NCBI GenBank assembly: GCA_946894095.1
Contig: OX335642.1
Location: 18,115,021 to 18,179,020 of the forward strand
From: Incurvaria masculella
Lineage: Eukaryota > Arthropoda > Insecta > Lepidoptera > Incurvariidae
Length of the DNA: 64,000 nucleotides
Direction: 5' to 3'
Part shown: in pieces, positions 1 through 10,870 of the stretch
Layout of the letters: every line of letters begins with the position of its first letter
Numbering within the stretch: position 1 is the first letter of the stretch
Made by a program: the position numbers and the translations under genes
The notes under the pieces: model-generated
Told to the model about the DNA's origin: nothing
Database searches by the model: none
What the model saw: the letters and a program-made list of their open reading frames with translations, nothing else

Positions 1-240
1 GGAGCACAGTTTTTTTAATCAATCAAGGTGTTCCGTAGAAAAACTCGCTTTAAAAAATCCTGATTCCTGAGTCTAGAAACTTTTGTAGCGGTTTTTAAAG
101 CGATTTTCTTGACGAAAATATTCCGGAGCACAGTTTTTTTAATCAATCAAGGTGTTCCGTAGAAAAACTCGCTTTAAAAAATCCTTAAAGCTGTTTTCTA
201 CACTCAGGATTCCTGATTCCTGATTACTGAATGCCAGGAA
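1..240. repeat. Direct repeat of a lepidopteran interspersed element
   Basis: Bases 1-60 recur without a change at 125-184 (offset 124). Flanking text (ATTCCTGATTCCTGA, GTCTAGAAAAC) recurs with variation at 27360-27530 and 43060-43100, so this is part of an interspersed family. The window edge cuts the array on the left. Confidence 0.8.
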
Positions 241-548
241 TAGACCTGCTGTGTCCAAGTACATGCAACGTTCCCACGTTCGTACGGAACATTAGATTCT
301 TTTTAAACAAAATTATTGAATTACTTTGTTTGGAAAGTCTTACTTTTTATTGAGCAAATCGTTATTTCTTTGCTTGTTTCAATCCCATTAATTTCCCAAA
401 TTTCATGTCCTGGCCGTTACGACAGCCTGTATATAAAAAGAAGTGTCCTGATTCACTGACTCATCAACGCCTAGGCTAAACTTTTGGACCTCAAATTAGA
501 ACAGGTGTTCCCCTGTCTGATATCTAGCACAAAGAAAGGATATTTCGA

Positions 549-1000
549 AATTCAACCTTTTAAGCGGTGAAACTGGGTAAAAACTTTAGTATTTAACTTT
601 TTGTTTGTGTTCAGATTTATTTGAAACTGAATAATAATGCATTTTAAAATAATTAATCTTACACCTTTCTTTTTCTTTCCTTACAGCATTTTCAAAAATT
701 CAACCCCAAAAAGGGGTGGAAAAAATTTGTACCTTTTTTTGTTTGTTGTCAGATGTACTTGAATCTGGGTATGAATGCTCTTTAATACAATTAATCAAAT
801 ACCTATTTCAGCATTTTCTCAAATTCAACCCCTTAAGGGGTGAGAAGAGGCAGTAAAGTTTGTATAGAACATGTTTTTATGTTGTCAGATTTACTCGATT
901 TGGGTATTAATCATACAAATAGGATGTCTATTAATACTCTTTAAAATAATTAATCAAACACCTATTTCAGAATTTTCCTGAATTCTTTTTTTAATGCTCG
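549..1000. repeat. Diverged tandem repeat with CCCCTTAAGGGG core
   Basis: Three diverged units of roughly 130-170 bp share TTGTCAGATTTACT, AATAATTAATC, ACCTATTTCAG and ATTCAACCCCTTAAGGGGTG. The last is a near-palindrome. Another short hairpin, CACCCCTGTAA with TTACAGGGGTG, lies just downstream at about 1278-1306. Confidence 0.7.
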
Positions 1001-1309
1001 TGCATAAGGTTCGTGTCACGTGATACACCCTTTCAGTTTTCTGTTTCAGTCTCAGTTTCTTTTTTTCCTCCATTAGATGTATATTACACACTCGGATTCG
1101 TCATTTTTTTTCTGGTGAAGAAGAGCCGACAAGACCGACGACTTCGTCAGGTTGGTCAATCTATTATTATTTTTTCCAGTGATACTTACAAACTAGTTTC
1201 AGTGATTGATTGATTATCATAGACATTATGACACAAACAACATTATATACATTGGTGAGGAGCAAACTTTTGACTTTCACCCCTGTAAAATTAGTTACAG
1301 GGGTGAAAA

Positions 1310-3890
1310 CGGGTGGCAATGTTTGTATTGGAAAATATTTGGCTTTTTGTTTGGTAAGTAATTTGGCGTGATGGTAAGTAGCGCTAATAGAACTTAGGAA
1401 AGCGCGATGTTTAGTAGCCTATATGGTACTCAGGAATAATGTAGCTTTTTTCAGTAAATGATTTTTTTAAATCGGATGCGTACCGACATCCAAGTTCAGG
1501 TTTTAATGTAGCTTGCTCAAGAGTGAGCTCATCTTACTGCCTGTGCGTGTTAACATCGGCGTACACCCTCACCTAATAGGTGCCCGACGACGCCCATGGG
1601 TATTCTAACCTTCGCGGGAGCTGTGAAGACCTTATCCGCCAGCCAGGTGCTTCTTCACAACATGTTTGGAGGGTTCTTATTTTAGGAGTGTGGACAGTGA
1701 TCGGGTGCATTCCCTACCTGTTCCGGATTTAGCGATGGTAGGAAAGGGAGTAGGGATTTTAATATTAATTGGGCTTACATCATGCAGTAGCCTGTATCTG
1801 TCTATGCGCAGATGCATAAAAAAACCACTAAAGCGGTCATGATTTGTAAAAATCCTTTAAAAAATTCGACACACAGAAGATGTGATGTGATGCCCTCTAG
1901 GGCCTCTTGAGTCTAGGCCATCCGGGCCTTTCGGCTTTTCAACGATAGACAAAATGAAGATCGTACAATAACGTATTATCATGTCGTAAAACCGGATATA
2001 GAGACCAATTCGAAACCCTTTTCTGTATTGACGTTGAGTATAGGAACTTCATAATATTACATGACGGTTACAAATATATGACGGTACAACTGTATAGGTA
2101 CGTTCGCTAGATGCGGCATGTAGGTATACGGAACACTAGCTGTGACGAAACTCTGAGCACACTCGTCAGTTGTGAGTCTTCCCCTAACCGGGTGACCGGT
2201 TGTCTCGTGTTATAAATTTAAAATGAGATACCGTACAAGTCCGTGTTAACTCCGTTATTGAAACTGCATTAACACATGTAGAGTTTGCAAAAAAAAGTTT
2301 TGTGTTTTGAGTTAATTCCTAAACGAATAAAACCATGCGTGTTACGTCTAAATTAGAACTAGAAAAATCACATAAAGGTCTGCGTAGAGGTCTTAATAGT
2401 TCAATACTTTGAGAAATCAGGTTTTGTTGGGTCTTTTAGTAATGCCTTGGTTACTGACTACAATCATTTGGGTATACTTGCCCCTTTATCTACACGACTA
2501 AGGGACGAGTGCACGAAAGGACAAAAAATCAAAATCAACGTCAAAGTATGATTAAACACGTCTCTGCGTGTGAACAGTATGGAAGGAACTCTACGGTTTA
2601 CTAAAAGTGACGTGTTTGAACATTGATTAACTCAGCCGTCTCTTCGTGCAATCGAGGCTAGGCTAGACTTTTAGATCGGACTAGAGTGCTTGATAAATAC
2701 AAAAAAATTAGCTTGATCGGCCCAGAATGTCTGCTCATGTTTTATTTTCTAGATATATTCTAGATTACATAGATACTAACTGAAGGCTTTTGACAATTCT
2801 ACTGTCGTTTTCACTAACGATTGATCTTGCGGGCTAGAGGTAACATTTGTCATGTATTTCTTCCGTTCGGTCCATATCGAGTTTTTGGCGGAGAAAGGTC
2901 GATCTTAGCAGAGTTTTTGGTTGGAAAATTGCATTATTAGGGCATATTGCAATATCCAAAGGTAGGGCAAATCTAGCATGCGGGAAAAATACCTAAGGAA
3001 TCATTAGGATTGAAAAATACAGCAAAAATACATGCAGTTTTTACAAAGAACATTTTAAAATTTTAGAATAATACTAATTTGTAATATCTGTGTTCTACAA
3101 GTATACCTTTACGTATTATATTGGTGTTTAAATACAAATTCTTCAGTGTTTTGAACCAAACGAACGCGTACAAAATGATTTAGTTAGTTCACAATATCAT
3201 CAAGATAAAAGAATTACTTTTCTAAATATTTGTCTACTAACCTAAAAATACTAAATATCTAACTGTTTTGTCATAATTTTATTAAAATCCGGAAAGACGA
3301 TAAGTAAGATACGGGCTCCTTAATTGGTACTCTTGGAGATGGAGATGGAGATTAGAGACGTTAATTAGCCGAAGTACCTGCAGATATCAATGTTTCACAC
3401 GGTGCAAGAAAGTATGTACACAAATGAATTTGTATCTGTATTTCTTAAGGTAAAATGTTTTTGCTAACCATACTTGCTTCTATTTTGCATTTACCTATTA
3501 CCTACGTGAACTTTGATTCATCGTTCACTCCTAACGGAGAGGCAATGAATTGCTGACACGGTGCATAGTTATACCCCTACATAAGTTTCATACAATGGAG
3601 CCACGGATGCAAACATACAAATAATCTACCCGAAGAAAATAAATCACGCAGTGATGAAAGAAATCAAGGAATTCATTAATCAGTTTAAGCTACACAAATC
3701 GTGCAAGAACTAACTATTAGAAATTACGTTTAATTAGAAAGGTGGAATAACAATTAAAGAAAATGTTGAAAGATAAGTGGATTCTGCTCGCCATGAGCTT
3801 GAAAATAGCGTGTGTTTCAGCGAATACTCTAAAAGATCCTGTCACCTTCTTGTAAGTATTTTGACTTATGTAAATGTCTGAAATAAATAT
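1310..3890. other. Non-coding stretch, no gene recognised
   Basis: The stretch is AT-rich with no long reading frame and no splice-bounded conserved peptide. 1480-1760 is less AT-rich and may be an old transposon fragment, but no family was recognised. A short inverted segment (CTCTAGGGCCTC...GAGTCTAGGCC) lies near 1890-1930. Confidence 0.6.
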
Positions 3891-3892
3891 AA

Positions 3893-4056
3893 TAAGGGCC
3901 TTTTTCATCTACTTCTAATTAGATAAATCGCCAGATATTAAGGGCCCTTCTTAGCAGCTTGCAATCAATACCAGTACAAGATAATCAGCGTTTTAGTAAC
4001 AAAGGCCCTTTAAATGTCAATTCATATAAATTAGCAGTTGGTGAAAACCAGGCTAA
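3893..4056. mobile_element. Short foldback MITE, family 1 copy A
   Basis: Inverted ends: TTTTCATCTACTTCTAATTAG at the left and AAATTAGCAGTTGGTGAAAA at the right. The interior GCAGCTTGCAATCAATA is shared with the copy at 4950-5090. No coding capacity. Confidence 0.75.
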
Positions 4057-4155
4057 GGCAATCAGGCAACGCAGCCGGCGTTTCAGGTGCAGCGCGAGAT
4101 TCCGCTGAACTGGAAAAAATCGACTATTTTAGTTTATAAGCTAATTTACGTTTTA

Positions 4156-4622
4156 TTAAGGCCCTGGTACTAGCCAAATCGCAAAGTTAGACGAGGCACC
4201 CCAAGTTAACTAACGAGTCTGACGATTAGAAGTATTATTCTTACAATATATGATTCCTTGTCTAGGAATCAACCTATTTTCCTTAATGTATGTTTCCTTT
4301 TTCTATACAAAATACAGTGTTCATTTCCGAACTTTTTTGACTAAATGTAGAAATCTAAAAGGAAATGGAATTATTTGTTTATGCATATATGCTGTTTTTG
4401 CTTATATCTAGAAATCATATTACTTTCAGATTTCTAATGTGAAAAATCGACTTTATTATTATTATTATTATTTGAATACATAATGGAATCAAAAAACATT
4501 AACAATCCATTATCAGTCTGGAGTTCTATTTGGACTTGTTGAGGCGTTTCACTACATATTATTACATTTGTTTAAAGGTGCATTTGTATGGCACGAGTAG
4601 TTGGGTAGTCCTAGCGCCTTAA
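4156..4622. mobile_element. TTAA-flanked MITE, copy A
   Basis: It begins TTAAGGCCCTGGTACTAG and ends with the inverted counterpart TAGTCCTAGCGCCTTAA; TTAA at both outer ends fits a piggyBac-type target site. It is 467 bp and non-coding. It is closely alike to 34695-35171 across its whole length. Confidence 0.8.
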
Positions 4623-4949
4623 CAGTATTTTTTTGTGTAATCCTTAATGAGGAGGAGAAATAAGAATTATCTATCAAAATCCCGTCAATGATTTCGGAAA
4701 AAAGAGCTCAATAATTAATTGTACCGTAAAAGACCGAGGTGGCAAGGAATAAGTAGTAATATTTGTGATAAGTGTTTGGGTACCCCCTAGGCTCTGAAGA
4801 AGCCATCCAATGGATAGTGGGACCAGCGTATTCCCGTGACCCCAATTGAGTGTACAATTAAATCGATTGTAACCGATTAACAATGCAGGGGTTACCATAG
4901 TAAATTAACTCGCCGAGTGAACAGTGAAGTCAGTGATTAAATATGACAT

Positions 4950-5090
4950 TAAGGGGCCTTTTTCACCTACTGCTGATTAGCTTAATTGTCACATATTAAG
5001 GGTCTTTTTTTAGCAGCTTGCAATCAATAGTAATATAGGCCCTTTAGGTGTCGATTAAAATATATCAGCACTTGGTGAAAATCAGGCTTA
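4950..5090. mobile_element. Short foldback MITE, family 1 copy B
   Basis: This is a second copy of the 3893-4056 element with the same ends (TTTTTCACCTACTGCTGATTAG-like left end, ATCAGCACTTGGTGAAAAT right end) and the same GCAGCTTGCAATCAATA interior. It sits inside the split MITE starting at 4887. Confidence 0.7.
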
Positions 5091-5108
5091 GTTGCGTTTC
5101 GTACCCAT

Positions 5109-8097
5109 ACTAGGGTAAACCGTCCAGTGAATGAACGGTTAAGGATTTTTCCCACTTCAAAAATCGTTTTTGGTATGATGTAATATCTCTGGTATAATCT
5201 AAGATTAGTTTTTGTAATCCTTGGTTATTGGAAAATAAAATAAAATTAAGTATTTTGATATATCCGGTCTAGATGTTAATTAATTGATTAATATATGAGA
5301 TATGATCCAAATAACCAGTTAATGAACACTATTTCTAGTCAATGAACACGACAATACCCAGTCAATGAACATTTATTTATGTTATTGAATTGTCTTGGAT
5401 ACATTCAGAATCATGCTCTTACTCTTGAAAAAAATCTATATTATTAGGACATACAATATTGTAAATTATTTATTGAATTGGAGACATAAAAAAGGGTTAA
5501 TAAAGTCAGCAATCGTTTATCCAATGAACGAAAACATTGGTTGTTTCTAATATTATTTTCTTGCATTTTTGTTTGTAATTTATAAATTTAACTTTTAAAT
5601 AAAAAGGACTAAAGATATTAATTTACATAATTGTTAATTAAATTTAAAAAAATCGCCCTATTCTCTCCATTCGTGATCTGACATTATTCTCCTCTTTTTT
5701 CTAAAATTTTTCATTGCGATGATATTCCTTCAACTTTATTGTTATCTAATCTCATTGTATTTCCTGGAGTTTTTTTTCTAATCTTCTATTTTTATCTCAT
5801 TCTTATATTGTTTTGTGTATTTCTGCATCTTTATTTTTCTTTATATTCTTAATATGGTTTTTTTTTCTCATATCTTAGTTTTCCCTTAATTTTTTCGTTT
5901 TTGTGATTGATCTTTCTTTTCCATTTCTAGTTTATATTCTTCCCTTCTTTTTCGTTTTTCTCTAGGTCTTGTTTTTTAAAATTTTCTCGTTTTATATGAG
6001 ATTGTGGCCATCTAAAAAGATTAACGCTGTAATACAGTTTGTATGTAGACAAAAAACGTTGTTGACAACGCCGCCCGATCTACCTGTGAAGCAAGAAGCG
6101 GGAAATTTATTTCCTTTGCCTGGAGGCATACTCTTATGAGGATAAACAATAAAAGGGGTTTACTGTTACCGATTGCGGAAAATGTGCAGAGGATAGTTAT
6201 CGACTCCAAGTGTTTTTGTAGTTTTTAGTTCCTTAAATTATTCCTGTAATAAGACAAATAACAACGGTCTCATCCGTATTAAATGATGATGATGAATAAA
6301 CAATAAAAAATATGCAAAGCACTTTCTTCCATCAAGAATTCATCTAATTCAACAAACAATTTCCTTATTCCTTCCTTAGTGAAGGCAGCTCTAGCTTTTG
6401 ATATAATTTCAGCTTTTCTTCGGGGGTTTTGTTCATACTTTGAAGAACAGTGAAAGCCACTTTTCTCCAGGTCGGTGGTTTTTAAATTTAGTTTCTCGAT
6501 AATTGCTATTCAAAAAGTTTTCATCAGTATCATATGAACATATCATCTGGGTGTATAAGAAAGCCTAGTTTTGCTTCATTAACAATCAATTTTGAAAGTT
6601 CTGCTTCTTCTTCTTGCAAGTTTATTGTGTGTGCATTTTGGCATATTATTTCTTTGTTTTATTTAATGTGCTTTCACCCTTTCTGTCATAACCGGGAGGA
6701 CGCACTGGTCATATATTCTTTCTTAAAATTTTGCGGAAGGTCTAACTTCAGAGCAAATTTAAGCTTTCCGAAGGCAGCCCAACCCAGTTGAATTTGTCTC
6801 TCGGCCTCCTTAGTCAGCCCTTGTCTACCAAGCCGCAGAATTTGGCCGAGATAAACGTACTCTTCAACCTGTACGATCACTGCTCCGTCGATAGCGATTT
6901 GTCCTCCCGTCAAAACCTCGGTCGCCATGTCCTTGATTTTGTCCCGGTTCATCTTCAAATCTACCGTTATCGATGCTTTATAAAGGTCTTGCAGCATGGT
7001 CTGAAGCTGAAGTCGGGAATTCGACAGAAGACCAATGTCATCGGCGAAGCGAAGATGACTAGCCGGGTGGCTAAGCTCAAGTAGCAGTGAGCTGGCCACG
7101 CCAGCCGAAGAGACGACGACCGTTGGAGTAACCGTGTCCTACGCTGGCGGCTGTGGACAGGAAAACGGAGTGTGGGAAGACCACCCGCCAGGAGGGACGA
7201 CGAAAGTGCGTCGGCGGAAAGCAGTGGTTCCGTACCGCTGAGGGCCGGGAGACCTGGAGATAAATTGGAGAGCCGTATGTCCAGCAGTGGACGCAAACAA
7301 GCTGACTAACTGACTGACTGACTGACTGACATCCTTTCTGTTGACATTTTATAGATTCTGAATAAATGTTAGAAATCGTCTTTGTATGATTTAGTAAAAT
7401 ATGATAATAAACGTATGTGAAAAATACTAGTTCATTCAGTGGAATAAAAGTACCAGTTAATGAACACAACATTTTAAAACGCAAATTCACCACTAGATTT
7501 TTTGCACTAATAAAAGAATATGATTGTTACAACACTGGCTCCATAATCCGAAATCATTTTGTATACCTATCCTTAAAAACCGCCCTTCTTGCAATTATAA
7601 GAAGGCGCAATAATCTCAAATTTTCAAAATTTAAGAGGTACCAGTGAATGAACACCCATTTCATTCATTGGATTCAGATATTTTCGTGGACCAGTTATGG
7701 AACACTCAGTAATTTACTCCAGACAGCTATAAATCTAAGCGAAACTAGTTTTAATCGATAATTTTGGCCTTGTTCTACTAAAAGAATGATTAATTTCATT
7801 ATTTTTACGTCAAACATCGTCACCAAGCTATCAACAAAAACACATGGTTCTTAACTGAGATCTAATTTTTCCATACAAACTGTCACATACCATAACACAT
7901 GCTTTTTAGAATACTGCAATGCGGCCACTCATAGATGACAGATGCAGAGAGTTTTACCATTATAAAGATAATAATGTTATTAACCTGGCAAAAAAACACG
8001 GTTCAGTAGAAATAAACCGTTTTCTTATTTTAGAAGAAAGTATGCTTTTTGTTCATTTACTGGGGGATGTTCATTCACTGGACGGCTTACCCTAGCT
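5109..8097. mobile_element. Unclassified TIR DNA element with repeated CCAGTNAATGAAC motif
   Basis: The left terminus CTAGGGTAAACCGTCCAGTG is answered in inverse at the right by CACTGGACGGCTTACCCTAG. Within about 270 bp of the left end and 650 bp of the right end the motif CCAGTNAATGAAC, or its reverse complement, occurs about ten times (for example near 5128, 5315, 5337, 5358, 7431, 7452, 7643, 7661, 8049, 8069). No transposase frame was seen, so it is non-autonomous. An RTE fragment is inserted at 6690-7325. Superfamily not recognised. Confidence 0.65.
6690..7325 (+). pseudogene. RTE-type LINE fragment with inverted 5' part (twin priming)
   Basis: The right part (about 7058-7325, + strand) carries the C-terminus of an RTE polyprotein with stops: RVAKLK, AGHASRRDDDRWSNRVLRW and TGKRSVGRPPARR can be read, ending in a (CTGA)n tail. 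The left part (about 6690-7057, minus strand) carries the reverse transcriptase core LRFADDIGLLS through EEYVYLGQ and RQIQLGWAAFGKL. In an intact RTE the minus-strand part precedes the plus-strand part, so the 5' segment is inverted relative to the tailed 3' segment. Confidence 0.8.
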
Positions 8098-8199
8098 AGT
8101 AAATTTCAGTTCACTTGACAGAATAACACGTCTAACTTACGTTACGTTTAATCACTACTTTCCTGTTCACCCGGCGAGTCAATTACCCAAGCTTTTGCA

Positions 8200-8600
8200 G
8201 GGTATAATCTTGGAATACTGAAAATTTTAGAATCACCTCAAAATCTCATTCTGTCCTCATAGTGAATGCATAATCTTTACCTTTTTTTCCCTCTTTATCC
8301 TCTGGCTGGACGGATACATTTTCTTCGAACGAATTAAAAACTCTGAATCGGTAACCTGTCTAGGAAAAAAAATCTGCTTGCCATACAACCCAAACTTCTC
8401 TACAGAGGTAAATCTCAGGTCTCCAGTCATTGATTTAATTCATCCAGTTTGGCATATTTCCTTTGCACGCAGTCCTTGTAGATCAGATGAATGATGAAAT
8501 GGAAATGCGTTAAATGAAATGGAAATGAAAATGCGTCTAGCCTCTCTGTATAAGAAGTTAACCGACCAGTCGGGTTAATAATGCTCGGGACGGCTCTAGT
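8200..8600. other. Non-coding stretch upstream of the channel exon array
   Basis: No coding exon with a signal peptide was found here. A GAAATGGAAATGAAATG low-complexity segment lies near 8490-8530. Confidence 0.5.
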
Positions 8601-8607
8601 CCTACCC

Positions 8608-8686
8608 CTTCCAAGCGCCAGCGGCTGCGCAGAAACCAAATTCGATATAGTTTTGGTTCCTTGCAGCCGCTGGTGCTTTGAAGGAT
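8608..8686. mobile_element. 79-bp foldback MITE, copy A
   Basis: The ends CGCCAGCGGCTGCGCAGAAA and inverse CAGCCGCTGGTGCTTTGAAGG pair over most of the element. A related copy lies at 12979-13056. It ends about 160 bp before the acceptor of the channel exon array. Confidence 0.75.
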
Positions 8687-8848
8687 TCGATCCATTCCAC
8701 CAAATATACATTGGATCTGAGAAACGAAATCTCTATTTCATGCTCAGTTCACATGCAGAAAACAAATGTATAACAAAAGCCTTGATCTCGAGTCGCGAAT
8801 TGACCACTTTCTAATGACCCTTGCACATGATCCTAACACGAATTGCAG

Positions 8849-9032
8849 ATCGAACGTGTCTTACCAGGAAGTGGAGATGAAGTCAGAGTCGAGCCTGTCC
8901 CTTCGCGACATCCTGCCCGTGAAGACGAAGCACTACGACAAGAACCGAGCGCCCAAGTTCCTCGGCCAGCCCACTGTGGTGCACTTCCACGTCACTGTTC
9001 TATCGCTCGACTCCATCAACGAAGAAAGCATG
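8849..9032 (+). CDS. Ligand-gated chloride channel subunit, first visible coding exon (array copy 1)
   Basis: This exon encodes the start of the extracellular domain of a Cys-loop chloride channel subunit of the insect Hodor/pHCl-2 type, a plasma-membrane pentamer. It runs from the acceptor ttgcag (AG at 8847-8848) to the donor GTAAGT at 9033. The frame is set by the next exon: the last codon is ATG and the first base completes a codon begun upstream. Residues include SYQEVEMKSESSLSLRDILP and then VVHFHVTVLSLDSINEESM, the first beta strands and loop-D region of these receptors. It joins in phase to the exon at 11175. Six further copies follow directly. The upstream signal-peptide exon was not found. 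Family assignment rests on recognition of the whole reconstructed protein; the ligand cannot be told. Confidence 0.9.
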
Positions 9033-10220
9033 GTAAGTCCCTTGAATTTGAGCGTGTCTTACCAGGAAGTGGAGATGAAGTCAGAGTCGAGCCTGTCCCT
9101 TCGCAACATCCTGCCCGTGAAGACGAAGCACTACGACAAGAACCGAGCGCACAAGTTCCTCGGCCAGCCCACTGTGGTGCACTTCCACGTCACTGTTCTA
9201 TCGCTCGACTCCATCAACGAAGAAAGCATGGTAAGTCCCTTGAATTTGACCGTGTCTTACCAGGAAGTGGAGATGAAGTCAGAGTCGAGCCTGTCCCTTC
9301 GCGACATCCTGCCCGTGAAGACGAAGCACTACGACAAGAACCGAGCGCCCAAGTTCCTCGGCCAGCCCACTGTGGTGCACTTCCACGTCACTGTTCTATC
9401 GCTCGACTCCATCAACGAAGAAAGCATGGTAAGTCCCTTGAATTTGAGCGTGTCTTACCAGGAAGTGGAGATGAAGTCAGAGTCGAGCCTGTCCCTTCGC
9501 AACATCCTGCCCGTGAAGACGAAGCACTACGACAAGAACCGAGCGCACAAGTTCTTCGGCCAGCCCACTGTGGTGCACTTCCACGTCACTGTTCTATCGC
9601 TGGACTCCATCAACGAAAAAAGCATGGTAAGTCCCTTGAATTTGAGCGTGTCTTACCAGGAAGTGGAGATGAAGTCAGAGTCGAGCCTGTCCCTTCGCAA
9701 CATCCTGCCCGTGAAGACGAAGCACTACGACAAGAACCGAGCGCCCAAGTTCTTCGGCCAGCCCACTGTGGTGCACTTCCACGTCACTGTTCTATCGCTG
9801 GACTCCATCAACGAAAAAAGCATGGTAAGTCCCTTGAATTTGAGCGTGTCTTACCAGGAAGTGGAGATGAAGTCAGAGTCGAGCCTGTTCCTTCGCGACA
9901 TCCTGCCCGTGAAGACGAAGCACTACGACAAGAACCGAGCGCCCAAGTTCTTCGGCCAGCCCACTGTGGTGCACTTCCACGTCACTGTTCTATCGTTGGA
10001 CTCCATCAACGAAAAAAGCATGGTAAGTCCCTTGAATTTGAGCGTGTCTTACCAGGAAGTGGAGATGAAGTCAGAGTCGAGCCTGTTCCTTCGCGACATC
10101 CTGCCCGTGAAGACGAAGCACTACGACAAGAACCGAGCGCCCAAGTTCTTCGGCCAGCCCACTGTGGTGCACTTCCACGTCACTGTTCTATCGCTCGACT
10201 CCATCAACGAAGAAAGCATG
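9033..10220 (+). repeat. Exon array, copies 2-7 of the channel's first visible exon
   Basis: Six more copies of the 8849-9032 exon follow head to tail with a period of exactly 198 bp (66 codons), so the frame stays open across all seven. Each copy ends ATG then GTAAGTCCCTTGAA; donors lie at 9033, 9231, 9429, 9627, 9825, 10023 and 10221. Between copies only about 20 bp separates donor from exon sequence, with no polypyrimidine tract and no usable acceptor, so copies 2-7 cannot be separate exons. They can enter an mRNA only as a 3' extension of copy 1 through a later donor, giving exon lengths of 184 + 198n in the same phase. Substitutions between copies are few. The protein reads as repeats of SYQEVEMKSESSL... 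joined by VSPLNLSV linkers. Confidence 0.9.
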
Positions 10221-10265
10221 GTAAGTCCCTTGAAATTCCAACCTAAACGGAGTCCTTTATTTTAA

Positions 10266-10870
10266 TTTATTCGGGAAACATACAGTTTTTAGCTGAGGTA
10301 CTGAGCTGAGGTACGAGTAGGCTGATGTCGGGCGGAATTATTTCCTGGATATTATATTAGTTCACCATAGAAAGATTCATCCCCTTATTCACCCCCTTCG
10401 AGTTAAATTTAAAAATATCAAAAACTATATACATATATAAAACTAGCGAAATCATCGTCCGGGCCCTTACGTTTTCCTAATCCGAAAAGTGGTCAGATTT
10501 TAATGAAAAATTTATGAAACTTTAAACGCTTAATATATTCGTATATTTTTATTTTTATTTAATTATCTGTATTTTCCAGTAAAAAAAATATTCTAAAATT
10601 ACAGTAAATAAAGTTAACTTTTTCAATGGTTATCAGGCAATATTTTCCAATCTAAAAGGTAAATCAACATTTAAAAAAACCATACAGACGTACGTTTTGA
10701 CAATATATTTTAAAATCCGTTCTTTAAGCACGTAAACAGTTATCGCCGCAGTATATAGAATTGATAGGGTAATGACTGTCTTATTCATTTTTCTTCAACC
10801 ACTGATAATTTGCATGCTATAAGAATTTTACTCAGTACAAGAAAAGATGAATACAAGATCAGACTTTACA
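10266..10870. other. Intron sequence after the exon array
   Basis: AT-rich intron. Nothing was recognised apart from the decayed exon copy that follows at 10871. Confidence 0.6.

Larger units (their letters stand above)
4887..8193. mobile_element. MITE (GGTTACCATRGTAAATTAA family) split by later insertions
   Basis: The left end GGGGTTACCATAGTAAATTA followed by ACTCGCCGAGTGAACAG is matched in inverse at 8140-8193 (CTGTTCACCCGGCGAGT). Intact relatives at 28702-28947 and 39039-39247 are about 210-246 bp, so about 3 kb here is inserted sequence: the family-1 MITE at 4950 and the TIR element at 5109. Confidence 0.65.

Noticed and set aside
7077..7493. 138-codon minus-strand frame
   Set aside because: Antisense of the RTE 3' end and its (CTGA)n tail, which translates as VSQSVSQ.
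8766..8848. In-frame ATG at 8766 as start of the channel protein
   Set aside because: The peptide MYNKSLDLESRIDHFL is no signal peptide and a good acceptor lies at 8847-8848; the true N-terminal exon should be upstream.
8843..10246. Second long reading frame (467 codons) across the exon array
   Set aside because: The 198-bp period is a multiple of three, so any frame open in one unit stays open in all. The real frame is fixed by homology and by phase with the exon at 11175.
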